A stretch of 53,189 bases of DNA, taken from contig NZ_JAINDZ010000030.1 of NCBI RefSeq assembly GCF_019802345.1, positions 1 through 53,189 on the forward strand. The letters are read 5' to 3'. A model generated the notes under the pieces. It made no database searches and was not told where the DNA came from. It saw only the letters and a list, made by a program, of their open reading frames with translations. This document shows, piece by piece, positions 42,744 to 51,550 of this stretch (within the stretch, counting starts at the first letter, position 1; each line of letters starts with the position of its first letter). The DNA is from Methylosinus sp. Sm6. Lineage in GTDB: Bacteria; Pseudomonadota; Alphaproteobacteria; Rhizobiales; Beijerinckiaceae. A program made the translations under genes and the position numbers.

Positions 42744-43301
42744 GATGTTTTTTTAAAACACGACCGATCGTGCTGTCGCTCGCCGCATCGACGATGGCGA
42801 GCTCGACCACTTTTCGCTCCAGCAACCGCAAGGACCAGCGCGCATAGCCTTCCGGCGGCGCCGAGCACGAGAGCGCGATCAGCTTGGCTTCCTTCTCCCC
42901 GTCGAATATGCGCGGCACGGCGGGGCGCGAGTGCTGCTTGCGCGTCAAGACCGCGTCGAAGCCTTCCTCCACCAGCTGCTTGCGCACACGGTAGACCATC
43001 GACACGCTCGTCTCCAGCTGCTCGATGATCTCGCCGTCGCTCATGCCTTCGCCGGCCTCGGACACGTCGGCCTTCAGAAGAATCCGCGCCTTCACCAAAG
43101 TCTTGGCCGAGTGCTTGCCCTTGCTCGACATGCTCTCGAGCTGCGCGCGCTCCTCGCCGCTCAGCCGCACGACATATTTCTTCTCGCCGATCTCGTCCTG
43201 CGCCATCCTTGCCTCCTCGGTCGAATCAATGCGTAAGCGAATCAGAAACTCCGACTCGGGGGAAGGAGAGGCCCCTTCAAATTGGCTGAAGCGGGGCACT
43301 A
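42031..43301 (-). mobile_element. IS630-family element with matching inverted repeats and TA target sites
   Basis: The left end (from 42031, TAGTGGCGTGATTCAGCC and then ATTTTGAACGGGG) and the complement of the right end (from 43301, TAGTGCCCCGCTTCAGCC, then AATTTGAAGGGG) are imperfect inverted repeats of about 30 bp. Both ends carry TA, the target duplicated by IS630-type elements. The 1.27-kb length is typical. It encodes one transposase in two frames. Confidence 0.8.
42640..43206 (-). CDS. IS630 transposase, N-terminal reading frame (HTH part)
   Basis: From the ATG at 43204-43206, with GAGGAGG upstream, this frame encodes MAQDEIGEKKYVVRLSGEER, then the HTH region (GMSDGEIIEQLETSVSMVYRV) up to STIGRVLKKHL at the A7 run (42748-42754), where it passes into the frame of the catalytic part. 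It continues without meaning to a stop at 42640. The two frames together make one complete transposase. Confidence 0.75.
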   Translation of the reverse strand: MAQDEIGEKKYVVRLSGEERAQLESMSSKGKHSAKTLVKARILLKADVSEAGEGMSDGEIIEQLETSVSMVYRVRKQLVEEGFDAVLTRKQHSRPAVPRIFDGEKEAKLIALSCSAPPEGYARWSLRLLERKVVELAIVDAASDSTIGRVLKKHLAAASQGAVGHSSACGRGLRRRDGGRARSLSASA

Positions 43302-43320
43302 GCAATATCCCGCTCGCCGT

Positions 43321-44232
43321 TCACCGGGAAGGGCTCCTGGAAGCTTCGCGCACGCCGAGGAGCACGAGGGCCGTGCCGGCGAGTTGCACGGCGGTGATCG
43401 CCTCGTCGAGCAGCAGCCAGGCCATGAGCATGGTCGCGATCGGCCCCAGCGCGCCAATGATCGCCGTGTTGGCGGCGCCGATCCGCGCGATCCCTTCCGA
43501 GGTCAAGAAGCTCGGCAGGACCGTCGAGAAGATCGCGAGCGCAAAACCATAGCCATAGACCGCCGCTGGCTGCTCGAGGAGCTGGGAGGCGGGCCCGGAC
43601 AGGCTGAAATGCAGCAGTGTGCCGCCCGTCGCCGCCAGCATGGCGAGCGCCGTATATCGCTTGGCGCCGAGACGTCCGATGATTTTCTGACTGCCGATCA
43701 GGTAGACCGCATAGGCTGTTGCGCTCAGCAGCACCAACAGCACGCCGTCGATCCAATCTGGCGTCGCGCCGGCCCTGGTGCGATCGTCGAGCACCACGAG
43801 CGTGAGGCCGAGATAGGCGACGCCGAACGCCAGCATGTCGTTTCGCGTGATCGGCCGGCCGAAGGCCAGGGCGGATAGCAGGACGACGATCAGCGGATAA
43901 GTGTAGAGAACCAGCCGCTCCAGATCCACGGAGATCCGGACAAGAGCAGCGAAATCGAGGAGACTTGCGGCGTAATAGCCAACGAGACCAAAGGCGGCTA
44001 TGCCGAGGATATCCCGCGCCGACAGGCGCGCGCCACTGCGGCTCAGATAGGCCGCGACAGCGAGATACACGGGCATTGCGAAGAGCATGCGCAACGAGAG
44101 CAAAGCTTCCGGCGTCAGTGGATAGGCGTAGGCGAGTTTGACGAGAACCGCCTTGGTCGAGAACAAAACCGCGCCGAGCGCCGCCAGCGTGAGACCGAAA
44201 TTGCGATCTGTTCCCAGACTTGCCTCAGTCAT
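43321..44232 (-). CDS. EamA/DMT-family inner-membrane transporter
   Basis: The 303-residue protein has ten hydrophobic helices in two EamA repeats (LAALGAVLFSTKAVLVKLAY at the start; AIIGALGPIATMLMAWLLLDE, typical of the second repeat). DMT exporters move small metabolites such as amino acids; the substrate cannot be told. Start at ATG 44230-44232. It stands alone between the IS630 element and the stretch 44233-44620. That 388-bp stretch has no gene I can recognise: a plus-strand peptide with FAYADDPETASGSASW near 44502-44640 looks protein-like but matches nothing I know. Confidence 0.85.
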   Translation of the reverse strand: MTEASLGTDRNFGLTLAALGAVLFSTKAVLVKLAYAYPLTPEALLSLRMLFAMPVYLAVAAYLSRSGARLSARDILGIAAFGLVGYYAASLLDFAALVRISVDLERLVLYTYPLIVVLLSALAFGRPITRNDMLAFGVAYLGLTLVVLDDRTRAGATPDWIDGVLLVLLSATAYAVYLIGSQKIIGRLGAKRYTALAMLAATGGTLLHFSLSGPASQLLEQPAAVYGYGFALAIFSTVLPSFLTSEGIARIGAANTAIIGALGPIATMLMAWLLLDEAITAVQLAGTALVLLGVREASRSPSR

Positions 44233-44620
44233 GGCTTTTCACGCCCCTTCCGACACGTCGCCAAGATTTCGATTGCGCCGGCGCTCGACGGCGGCAACGG
44301 GCGCTACGGAGCCGCTAAACCGAAAAATCGGACGCTTCGGGATTGCTGCCCCGACGGCCAAAAAGCTGGCCTGCGAGGGGCTCAGCCGTAAATTGGGCGA
44401 CGTGGGCGCTCATGTGCAACTCTGCCTGAGCAAAGTGGCTGCGTCCAGGCTCTCGAGTCGCCTCGGCCTCAATGACAAACCGAAAAGATTGGATTGTTTT
44501 TCGCCTATGCCGACGATCCTGAGACCGCCTCGGGTTCGGCGAGCTGGATGGCGGGCCTGATGGGCCGCAAGGGCGGCAAAACCCGATCGCCCATTTGCAT
44601 GCTCTCGCGACTGGCCGATA

Positions 44621-46393
44621 TCAATGATCGTCGAGGCCCAGGATGGAGACCTTGGCCGTCGTGATCTCGGTCGGCCACAGGACCTCCGTGAGGCCGGTCG
44701 CGGCGGCGACGCGCTGCCCCTTCGGCGTCGAGAAGGTGATGACGCCGCCGCCGACCGCGCCGCCGATCTTCTGGCCCCAGAGCCTGCGGCCCGTGTCCGC
44801 GTCGAGCGCGTAGAAATTGCCGCCCATGTCGCCGAAGAAGACGACGCCGCCCGCCGTCGGCGCCACGCCGCTCTGCACGGGATAATTGGTCTTGGCGCGC
44901 CAGCGCCAGCGACCGCTGTCCGCGTCGACCGCTTGGAGCCAGCCCGCCCATTGGAACACCGGATCGGCTCGGCCCCACATGTTGAAGGGATTTATTGAAT
45001 CCTCCCCGGACCACGGCGTGAATTTCGCCTCGCCCTCGATCTCCTTTTCGGGCTCGATGCGGACGGTCGTGCACCATTGCACCTCGCCGACCATCACGAG
45101 ATTGTTCTGCGGGTCATAGGCTGGTCCGTTCCATTCGGCGCCGCCGACCGAGCCGGGGCAGAAATGCACGCTCTTGTCCGCCGAGAAGGGAACGTCGGCG
45201 TTCTCGATCTTCGTCATCGGCACGCGATAGAGCCGCTCCTTCGTCTCGAGATCGAAGCCGTAGAGATGGCCGTCCTTGGGCGCGACCAGCATCATGCGGC
45301 GGCCAGCTGCGGTGGTGACGAGCGCTGGCGCGGCGGAGACATCCCAATCGTGCCAGTCCTTGGGGACGATCTTGAAATGCTCGCGATAGGCGCCTGTCCT
45401 CGCGTCGAGCACAATCACTGAATTGGAGTAGAGATTGTCGCCGCCCCGTAGCATCACGTCGAAATCGGGCGCCGGATTGCCACCCGGCACATAGAGCAGC
45501 CCGCTTTGCGGATCGAGCGTATAGGACGTCCAGGTCGCGCCGCCCGAGATCGGCGCGTCGGCGGCCATTTTCCAGCTCGAGGCGTCGAGCGGCGTCTCGC
45601 CCTGCGGGCCGCGGGTCGGATCGCGGGGCTGCCTGGGAACGAGATAGAACTCCCAGACGATCCGTCCGGTCGCCGCATCGAGCGCATACATGCGGCCTTT
45701 CACGCCTTTGAAGTCGCCGCCGGCGTTGCCGATGAAGACGAGGCCGTTCCAGGCGATCGGCGCCGCGGGCGCGCTCTCGCTCTTCTTCGGATCGGCGATG
45801 GCGGTTTCCCACAAGCGTTCGCCGGTCTTGAAATCATAAGCGAGCACGCGCCCGTCCTGCGTTCCGCGAAACACGCGTCCGTCGAGATAAGCGACGCCGC
45901 GGTTCACGTCCTGCGGCGTCGCCGGCGCATAGCTCTCGTGCTTTCGCCAGTTCTCGCGGCAGGTGAGCGGGTCGATGGAGAAAGTGTCATATTGCGTGGT
46001 GAACAGCAGCGCTCCGTCCACCATCACGAGCCCCGAGTTGAAGCCCGTGTATTGCCCCGTGTCATAGGTGCAGAGAACGCGCAGCCGGCCCGCATTGTCG
46101 CGGTCGATCTCCGTCAGGGAGGAGAAGCGGTCGGAGGTCAGCGTCTTGTTGTAGCTCGGCCAGAGGCCGTCGTCCGGCGGCGGCGAGCGGACCGGGTCCC
46201 CTGCATTCGCGGCGTCGAAGCCGTCTGCGGTCTCGACCGTCAGCTCGCCCTTCGGCGCGTCGAGATAGCGCCAATAATTGATTCCCATCGCCGCGATCGG
46301 AACGAAGGCGTTCCAATTCGCATAGATCGCCCCTGCGGCCGCGACGCCGACGGCCGCGGCGACGCCGAGCGTGACAACCAGCGCTTTTCTCAT
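44621..46393 (-). CDS. PQQ-dependent dehydrogenase, membrane-anchored
   Basis: The 590-residue quinoprotein has an N-terminal membrane anchor (ALVVTLGVAAAVGVAAAGAI) and a propeller of tryptophan-docking repeats such as GLLYVPGGNPAPDFDVM, ALDAATGRIVWEF and AVDADSGRWRWRAKT. KDWHDWDVSAAPALV is the region holding the catalytic Asp in methanol/ethanol/glucose-type enzymes. The adjacent-Cys pair of classic methanol dehydrogenase is not seen, so the substrate is open. Its ATG overlaps the patatin stop (ATGA). It would oxidise a substrate in the periplasm and pass electrons to ubiquinone, which the bo3 oxidase upstream could use. Confidence 0.85.
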   Translation of the reverse strand: MRKALVVTLGVAAAVGVAAAGAIYANWNAFVPIAAMGINYWRYLDAPKGELTVETADGFDAANAGDPVRSPPPDDGLWPSYNKTLTSDRFSSLTEIDRDNAGRLRVLCTYDTGQYTGFNSGLVMVDGALLFTTQYDTFSIDPLTCRENWRKHESYAPATPQDVNRGVAYLDGRVFRGTQDGRVLAYDFKTGERLWETAIADPKKSESAPAAPIAWNGLVFIGNAGGDFKGVKGRMYALDAATGRIVWEFYLVPRQPRDPTRGPQGETPLDASSWKMAADAPISGGATWTSYTLDPQSGLLYVPGGNPAPDFDVMLRGGDNLYSNSVIVLDARTGAYREHFKIVPKDWHDWDVSAAPALVTTAAGRRMMLVAPKDGHLYGFDLETKERLYRVPMTKIENADVPFSADKSVHFCPGSVGGAEWNGPAYDPQNNLVMVGEVQWCTTVRIEPEKEIEGEAKFTPWSGEDSINPFNMWGRADPVFQWAGWLQAVDADSGRWRWRAKTNYPVQSGVAPTAGGVVFFGDMGGNFYALDADTGRRLWGQKIGGAVGGGVITFSTPKGQRVAAATGLTEVLWPTEITTAKVSILGLDDH

Positions 46394-47541
46394 GAGCCGT
46401 CTCCTCTCGCACAGCTGTGCTCGGTTCCTTCCGCGTCCTCGGTCAGATCCAGCGTCACCGCCCCTCCCGGCGCGCGGGCGCGCTCGCGCCATTCCGGGCG
46501 GCTCAGCGTCTTCTCCACGTCGCGCTTGCCGTCGATCCAATTGCGCTCCATCGTGCAGCGAGAAAACTCGAAATCCTTCGCGGGGCCTTCGCCCGGCGCG
46601 GGGCGATGGATCAAATGCACGATCGTCGTCGTGTTCTCATGCGCGGCCTCGTTCAGAATGCGCCAGTCCGGGTCCTCGCGCAGCTCCTTCGGCGCTTTGG
46701 GGCCGAGCCGGGCGATGGCGGCGCTCAGCGCGTGCAGGCGACACATCAAGTCGGTGTTCATGCGGGTGCGCGAGGAATAGCGAATGTCCTTCTCGCGGCT
46801 GGCGACCTCGAGCAATGTCTGCGGCAGCTCGCCGCGCGCGCTGAAGAGATCGAGCTGGAACACCAGCATGTCCCGTCGCGGCCGCTCGTAGTCGAGCACA
46901 TATTGCAGCGGCGTGTTCGAGACGAGGCCGCCGTCCCAATAGCGCTCGCCCTCGATCTCGATCATTGGAAGGCCCGGCGGCAGCGCGCCGCTGGCCATCA
47001 CATGCTCGGGGCCGATCCGCTCGCGCGCCGTGTCGAAATAATGAAAATTGCCGGTCTTCACATTGACCGCGCCGATGCTGTAGCGGGTCGCGCCGGAGTT
47101 GAGGAGGTCGAAATCGACGAGCGACAGCAGCGTCTCGCGCAAGGGCGCCGTGTCGTAGACGCTCAACCTCTCCGGCGCGTGGCGGAAGCCGGGAAGCGCC
47201 GGCGGCAGGCGTGGACGAAAGAATCCCGGCGCGCCGCAAGCGGCGGTGATCGCTGCGCTGGTTTCGTCGAAGAGCTGGAGGACCAGCTCCTCGTCATTGA
47301 CCGGCGCCGCGGTGATCAGGCTGGAAGTCTCGCGCCAGAATTTCGTCAGCTGCTCCACCCGGCGCTCGGGTGGATTGCCGCAGATGATCGCGCCATTTAC
47401 CGCGCCGATCGAGATGGCGGCCACCCAGTCGATCTTTTGGCCGGCGGCGAGCAGCGCCTCATAGGCGCCCGCCTGATAAGAACCGAGCGCGCCGCCGCCC
47501 TGGAGCACGAGCGCCGAGAGCTCATCGCCGCTTGCGCTCAT
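46390..47541 (-). CDS. Patatin-like phospholipase
   Basis: The 383-residue protein has the patatin oxyanion motif LVLQGGGALGSYQAG, a nucleophile Ser in WVAAISIGAVNGAII, and the dyad Asp in RYWDGGLVSNTPLQYVL. The nucleophile motif is AISIG rather than GXSXG, a variant seen in this family. A C-terminal DUF3734-like part (RTRMNTDLMCRLHALSAAI, TTTIVHLIHRPAPGE) follows. Such enzymes release fatty acids from membrane lipids. ATG at 47539-47541. It is coupled to the PQQ dehydrogenase, but why is unclear. Confidence 0.85.
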   Translation of the reverse strand: MSASGDELSALVLQGGGALGSYQAGAYEALLAAGQKIDWVAAISIGAVNGAIICGNPPERRVEQLTKFWRETSSLITAAPVNDEELVLQLFDETSAAITAACGAPGFFRPRLPPALPGFRHAPERLSVYDTAPLRETLLSLVDFDLLNSGATRYSIGAVNVKTGNFHYFDTARERIGPEHVMASGALPPGLPMIEIEGERYWDGGLVSNTPLQYVLDYERPRRDMLVFQLDLFSARGELPQTLLEVASREKDIRYSSRTRMNTDLMCRLHALSAAIARLGPKAPKELREDPDWRILNEAAHENTTTIVHLIHRPAPGEGPAKDFEFSRCTMERNWIDGKRDVEKTLSRPEWRERARAPGGAVTLDLTEDAEGTEHSCARGDGS

Positions 47542-47580
47542 GTCGCCTCCCTGATCCGCGCGGCTTCGCAAGCGCCATAG

Positions 47581-47665
47581 GCCGTCATTGCGAGGAGCGC
47601 AGCGACGAAGGAATCGAGGAGTCGCCGCGCGGCGCTGGATCGCTTCGCTTCGTTCGCGATGACGG
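47581..47665. repeat. Dispersed imperfect palindrome (GTCATTGCGAGGAGCG type)
   Basis: The 85-bp unit begins CCGTCATTGCGAGGAGCGCA and ends GCTTCGTTCGCGATGACGGC, which is its near-complement. This 'gtcattgcgaggagcg...gcgatgacg' layout is a repeat family commonly scattered between genes in proteobacterial genomes. It lies in the 222-bp gap between the CyoD-HlyD gene and the patatin gene and could fold in RNA to end or stabilise the cyo transcript. Confidence 0.7.
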
Positions 47666-47763
47666 CTCTGGCGACCCTCGATTTCTCCAAGCCAACACGC
47701 GGGCGTGGTTTCGTGTGCTCCGCTGATGCAGAGTGAAAGAGCAAAATCATCGAGGCGATTGCT

Positions 47764-48882
47764 CTATTGCTTCGAGATGCGCGCATTCGCCGCCATCCCG
47801 GGCTCGAGCGCATGACGCGGATCTCGCGCCGTCATGTCGACGATCGCCTCCGCCCCCTCTCGCAGCGGCTCGATCTTCGTCACCGTTCCGTCGAAGGATT
47901 GGCCGGGAAGGGCGTCGACCGTGATGACGACCTTGTCGCCGATAACGATCCGGCCGCTCTGGGCGGCGCCGATTCTCGCCGCGATGCGCACCGAATCGGG
48001 CGCGACGACAAACAGTGGCGTCTTCGCCTTCGCCGCGACCTCGCGGCCCGGCTCGACATTGCGCGAGCGGATCGTTCCCTCGATCGGCGAGACGATGCGC
48101 GTCGCGGCGAGCTCCGCCTCGGCGCGCGCGACCCCGGCGCTTGCGCGTTCGACGCGCCTTTCGCGCGTCTCGACCGATCGACGCAGGCGCGCGACGCCGC
48201 TGCTCCGCGTCGCGCCCTGCGCGCGCTCCAGAGCGTCGCGCGCCGCGCCTCGCCTCGCCTGGTCGCCATCGAGCCGGGCCTGCGCCGCCTGCAGCTCTCG
48301 CGTCTTGCGATCCACCGCCGCCCGGAAAGGTCGCGGATCGATCTCCGCGCAGAGCCGCCCCGCCTCGACATGCATGCCGGCGTCGCATCGAACGGACGAC
48401 ACGACTCCCGCCACGCGCGCGCCGACCTCCCGCGTCTCCCTCGGAGCGACGACGCCCTCTATGCGCAGAGCGCTTTCGGCCGCCATGCTGTCGAGGTCCA
48501 TCTTCGCCATCATGCGATCGGGCATCACATTGTGCGCAAGATGGGACATGATCCACAAGGACCCGCCGACGACGAGCGTCACGATCAGAACGCCGAATGC
48601 GAGGGCGAGCGCATTATTGGTGTTGTCCGGCGCCGTGGTGAGGTGGAGGAAGAAGACGAGATGCACGCCGATCTGCGCGATCGCCAATGAGACCAGCGCC
48701 ATGACGATCCCGGGTCCCCAGATCAAATCCGTCCGGACGATGAAGAATGCCGCCGCGGTGAGCGCGGCGGCGAGCACGAAGCCGGCGCTGTAGCTGAAGA
48801 GGCCGTCACGCAGGCTGCGGCCGGGGGCGTCCATAAAGCCGGGCGCCACGTCTTCCGCAGCGCGCCCTTCGAAATCGCTCAT
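47764..48882 (-). CDS. cyoD: CyoD fused to a HlyD-type periplasmic adaptor
   Basis: The 372-residue protein starts as a normal cytochrome bo3 subunit IV (residues 1-122): three helices (LFSYSAGFVLAAALTAAAFF, WGPGIVMALVSLAIAQIGVH, ALALAFGVLIVTLVVGGSLW) and the usual ending SHLAHNVMP. Instead of stopping, it continues with an adaptor: RIEGVVAPRETREVGARVAG, CAEIDPRPFRAAVDRK, a long coiled coil (about 165-245) and IVSPIEGTIRSRNVEPGREV, to about residue 372. CyoD has its C-terminus outside the cytoplasm, so the adaptor would face the periplasm correctly. The ATG overlaps the cyoC stop. No pump gene follows it. A gene-fusion event after loss of the cyoD stop is the likely origin. Confidence 0.85.
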   Translation of the reverse strand: MSDFEGRAAEDVAPGFMDAPGRSLRDGLFSYSAGFVLAAALTAAAFFIVRTDLIWGPGIVMALVSLAIAQIGVHLVFFLHLTTAPDNTNNALALAFGVLIVTLVVGGSLWIMSHLAHNVMPDRMMAKMDLDSMAAESALRIEGVVAPRETREVGARVAGVVSSVRCDAGMHVEAGRLCAEIDPRPFRAAVDRKTRELQAAQARLDGDQARRGAARDALERAQGATRSSGVARLRRSVETRERRVERASAGVARAEAELAATRIVSPIEGTIRSRNVEPGREVAAKAKTPLFVVAPDSVRIAARIGAAQSGRIVIGDKVVITVDALPGQSFDGTVTKIEPLREGAEAIVDMTARDPRHALEPGMAANARISKQ

Positions 48883-49541
48883 CGGCCCTCTCCGATCAGA
48901 TAGACGACGGTGAAGATCGCGACCCAGATGATGTCGAGCACGTGCCAGTAGAGATTGAAGCAGATCAGCCGATAGATCACCGGCTCGAATCCCTTGACGA
49001 AGAGCTGCGCCATCATCGTGCCGAGCCAGAGCAGGCCGACGGAGACATGGGCGCCGTGCAGGCCGACGAGCGCGAAGAAGGAGGAGAGGAATGCGCTGCG
49101 CTCGGGCCCCGCGCCGCTCGCGATCATTGCGGCGAATTCCTGCGCCTCGAGCGAGAGGAAGGCGAGGCCGAGGAGGCCCGTCACGAGCAGCGCCGCCTGC
49201 GTCCAGACATGATTGCGCGCATCCGTCGCCAACGCCGACAGGCCGCAGGTGAAGCTCGAGGCGAGGAGGCAGGCAGTCTCGATCGCGACCCGCGTCGGAT
49301 TGAACAAATCGCGTCCGGTCGGCCCTCCGTCGGTCGCCGTCTGCAACACCGCATGCGCCGCGAAAAAGGCAGAGAACATTACAATGTCGCTGAGCAGAAA
49401 GATCCAGAAGCCGAAGGCGACGACGACGCGTTTCGACGCCGGTCCCGCCTCGCCATGGCCGGTCGCGAGTCCGTCGGCCCGGCCGAGCCTGTAGGGGGCG
49501 GCATGTCGCTCGAGCGCGGGCGCTTCGATCGTCGTCGTCAT
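48879..49541 (-). CDS. cyoC: Cytochrome bo3 ubiquinol oxidase subunit III
   Basis: The 220-residue protein has five membrane helices: VVVAFGFWIFLLSDIVMFSA, ETACLLASSFTCGLSAL, AALLVTGLLGLAFLSLEAQE, SSFFALVGLHGAHVSVGLLW and WHVLDIIWVAIFTVVYLIGE. These are CyoC signatures (haem-copper oxidase subunit III). The start at ATG 49539-49541 overlaps the cyoB stop. The frame is open further upstream inside cyoB but without similarity. Confidence 0.95.
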   Translation of the reverse strand: MTTTIEAPALERHAAPYRLGRADGLATGHGEAGPASKRVVVAFGFWIFLLSDIVMFSAFFAAHAVLQTATDGGPTGRDLFNPTRVAIETACLLASSFTCGLSALATDARNHVWTQAALLVTGLLGLAFLSLEAQEFAAMIASGAGPERSAFLSSFFALVGLHGAHVSVGLLWLGTMMAQLFVKGFEPVIYRLICFNLYWHVLDIIWVAIFTVVYLIGEGR

Positions 49542-51550
49542 GCCGATTCCCCCGCGTCGGAATGCCGCGCGAGCCGATCGGCTCGCCTCTTGCGGTGGAT
49601 TTGGTCGATGCGCGCCACCTCTTCCGCCGGTATCTCCTCCTCGGAAACGTCGCGCCATGCGTACCACACGAACACGGCATAGGCGGCGACGAGGCCGAGG
49701 ATCGCCAACCACCAGATGTGCCACACCATGGCGAAGCCGGTGATCGTCGCGAAGAAGCCGGTCACGAAGCCAGTCGCCGTGTTTCTCGGCATCGGGATCG
49801 CTTCATAGCCGCTCTCGTTCTGCCGGCTCGCGATCACGCGCCGCTCGATCTCCCAATAGGGCTCCTCGCCCGCCACATTCGGCGTCACGGCGAAGTTGAA
49901 TTGCGGCGGCGGGGACGAGGTCGCCCATTCGAGCGAGCGGCCGTTCCAGGGATCGCCGGTCTCGTCCCGCAGCAGGTCGCGACGGCGGATGCTGACGACA
50001 AGCTGGATCACCTGGCAGATCATGGCGGCTCCGAAGAGGACGACGCCGATCATCGCCGCCAGCACCCAGGGGCGCCACATCTCCATGTCGTAATGCTGCA
50101 TGCGCCGCGGCATGCCGAGCAGGCCGAGCATGTAGAGCGGAACGAAGACGGCGTAGAAGGCGGCGAGCGTGAGCCAGAAGGCGGCGACTCCCCAGCCCTC
50201 CTGCAGGCGAAAGCCAAAAGCTTTCGGGAACCAATAGGCGATGCCGGCGAAGACGCCGAACACCACGCCGCCGATGATGGTGTTGTGGAAATGGGCGACG
50301 AGGAAGAGGCTGTTGTGCAGCAGGAAATCGGCCGGCGGAACGGCGAGGAGCACGCCCGTCATGCCGCCGATGACGAAGGTCACGATGAAGCCGAGCGACC
50401 ATAGCATCGGCGTCTCGAACCGGATGCGTCCGCCATACATGGTGAACAGCCAATTGAAGACTTTGACGCCGGTGACGACCGCAATCACCGAGGTGGCGAT
50501 GCCGAAGGCCGCATTGACCGTGCCGCCCGCGCCCATGGTGAAGAAATGATGCAGCCAGACCAGAAAGGAGATGATGCAGATGCCGAGCGTCGCGGCCACC
50601 ATCGACCGATAGCCGAACAGAGGCTTTCCGGAAAAGGTCGAGATGACCTCCGAAAAAACGCCGAAGGCGGGCAGCACGAGGATGTAGACCTCGGGATGGC
50701 CCCAGGCCCAGATCAGATTGATGAACATCATCATATTGCCGCCGCCGGCAGTGGTGAAGAAATGAAAGCCGAGATAGCGGTCGAGCGTGAGCATGAGGAG
50801 CGTCGCCGTCAGAATCGGGAAAGCGGCGACGATGAGCAGGCTGGATGCGAGCGCGGTCCAGCAGAACATGGGCATTCTGAGATAGCCCATGCCGGGAGCG
50901 CGCATCTTGAGAATGGTGGTGACGAAATTGATGCCCGTCACCAGCGTGCCGACGCCGGAGATGAGCAGCGCCCAGAGATAATAGTCGACGCCGACGTCGG
51001 GCGAGAATTGCAGCTCGGAGAGCGGCGGATACGGCAGCCATCCGGCGCGCGAGAACACGCCGACGACGAGCGAGATATTGACCAATAGCGCGCCCGTGGC
51101 GGTGAGCCAGAAGCCCGTCGAGTTCCAGGTCGGAAAGGCCACGTCGCGCATGCCGAGCTGCAGGGGAATTACGAAATTCATGAGGCCGAGCGTCAGCGGC
51201 ATGGCGCCGAAGAAGATCATGATGGTTCCGTGCGAGCTGAAAATCTGATCGAAATGCTCAGGGGGAAGGTACCCCTCCGCACGGAAGGCGACGGCTTGCT
51301 GCGAGCGCATCAATATGGCGTCGGCGAAGCCGCGCAGCATCATGACGAGGCCGAGCGCGATATACATCACGCCGATGCGCTTGTGATCGACGCTGGTGAT
51401 CCACTCGCGCCAGAGGTATGGGAGATGGCCGGCGAGCACGACCCATGCCGCGACCGCGACGCAAAGAGCGATGACGACGGCGCCCGCGATCAATGGTAGC
51501 GGCGAGTTCCAGGGGAGCGCGTCCCACGACAGATTGCCGAAGAGGTTCAT
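49538..51550 (-). CDS. cyoB: Cytochrome bo3 ubiquinol oxidase subunit I
   Basis: The 670-residue protein is the catalytic subunit: DQIFSSHGTIMIFFGAMPLT (haem His), IWAWGHPEVYILVLPAFGVF with the His-Tyr crosslink pair, IISFLVWLHHFFTMG with the two CuB histidines, and FLVAHFHNTIIGG with haem ligands. It has about 15 membrane helices. It reduces oxygen to water using ubiquinol and pumps protons. The start at ATG 51548-51550 overlaps the cyoA stop. Confidence 0.95.
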   Translation of the reverse strand: MNLFGNLSWDALPWNSPLPLIAGAVVIALCVAVAAWVVLAGHLPYLWREWITSVDHKRIGVMYIALGLVMMLRGFADAILMRSQQAVAFRAEGYLPPEHFDQIFSSHGTIMIFFGAMPLTLGLMNFVIPLQLGMRDVAFPTWNSTGFWLTATGALLVNISLVVGVFSRAGWLPYPPLSELQFSPDVGVDYYLWALLISGVGTLVTGINFVTTILKMRAPGMGYLRMPMFCWTALASSLLIVAAFPILTATLLMLTLDRYLGFHFFTTAGGGNMMMFINLIWAWGHPEVYILVLPAFGVFSEVISTFSGKPLFGYRSMVAATLGICIISFLVWLHHFFTMGAGGTVNAAFGIATSVIAVVTGVKVFNWLFTMYGGRIRFETPMLWSLGFIVTFVIGGMTGVLLAVPPADFLLHNSLFLVAHFHNTIIGGVVFGVFAGIAYWFPKAFGFRLQEGWGVAAFWLTLAAFYAVFVPLYMLGLLGMPRRMQHYDMEMWRPWVLAAMIGVVLFGAAMICQVIQLVVSIRRRDLLRDETGDPWNGRSLEWATSSPPPQFNFAVTPNVAGEEPYWEIERRVIASRQNESGYEAIPMPRNTATGFVTGFFATITGFAMVWHIWWLAILGLVAAYAVFVWYAWRDVSEEEIPAEEVARIDQIHRKRRADRLARHSDAGESA

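Noticed and set aside
47581-47665. CRISPR-like or terminator interpretation of the palindromic repeat
   Set aside because: There is a single unit with near-symmetric arms and no spacers; it fits a dispersed intergenic repeat better.
47764-49680. 638-codon protein covering the CyoD-HlyD region and beyond
   Set aside because: The first 266 codons lie in the wrong frame of cyoC; the ATG at 48882 starts the real protein.
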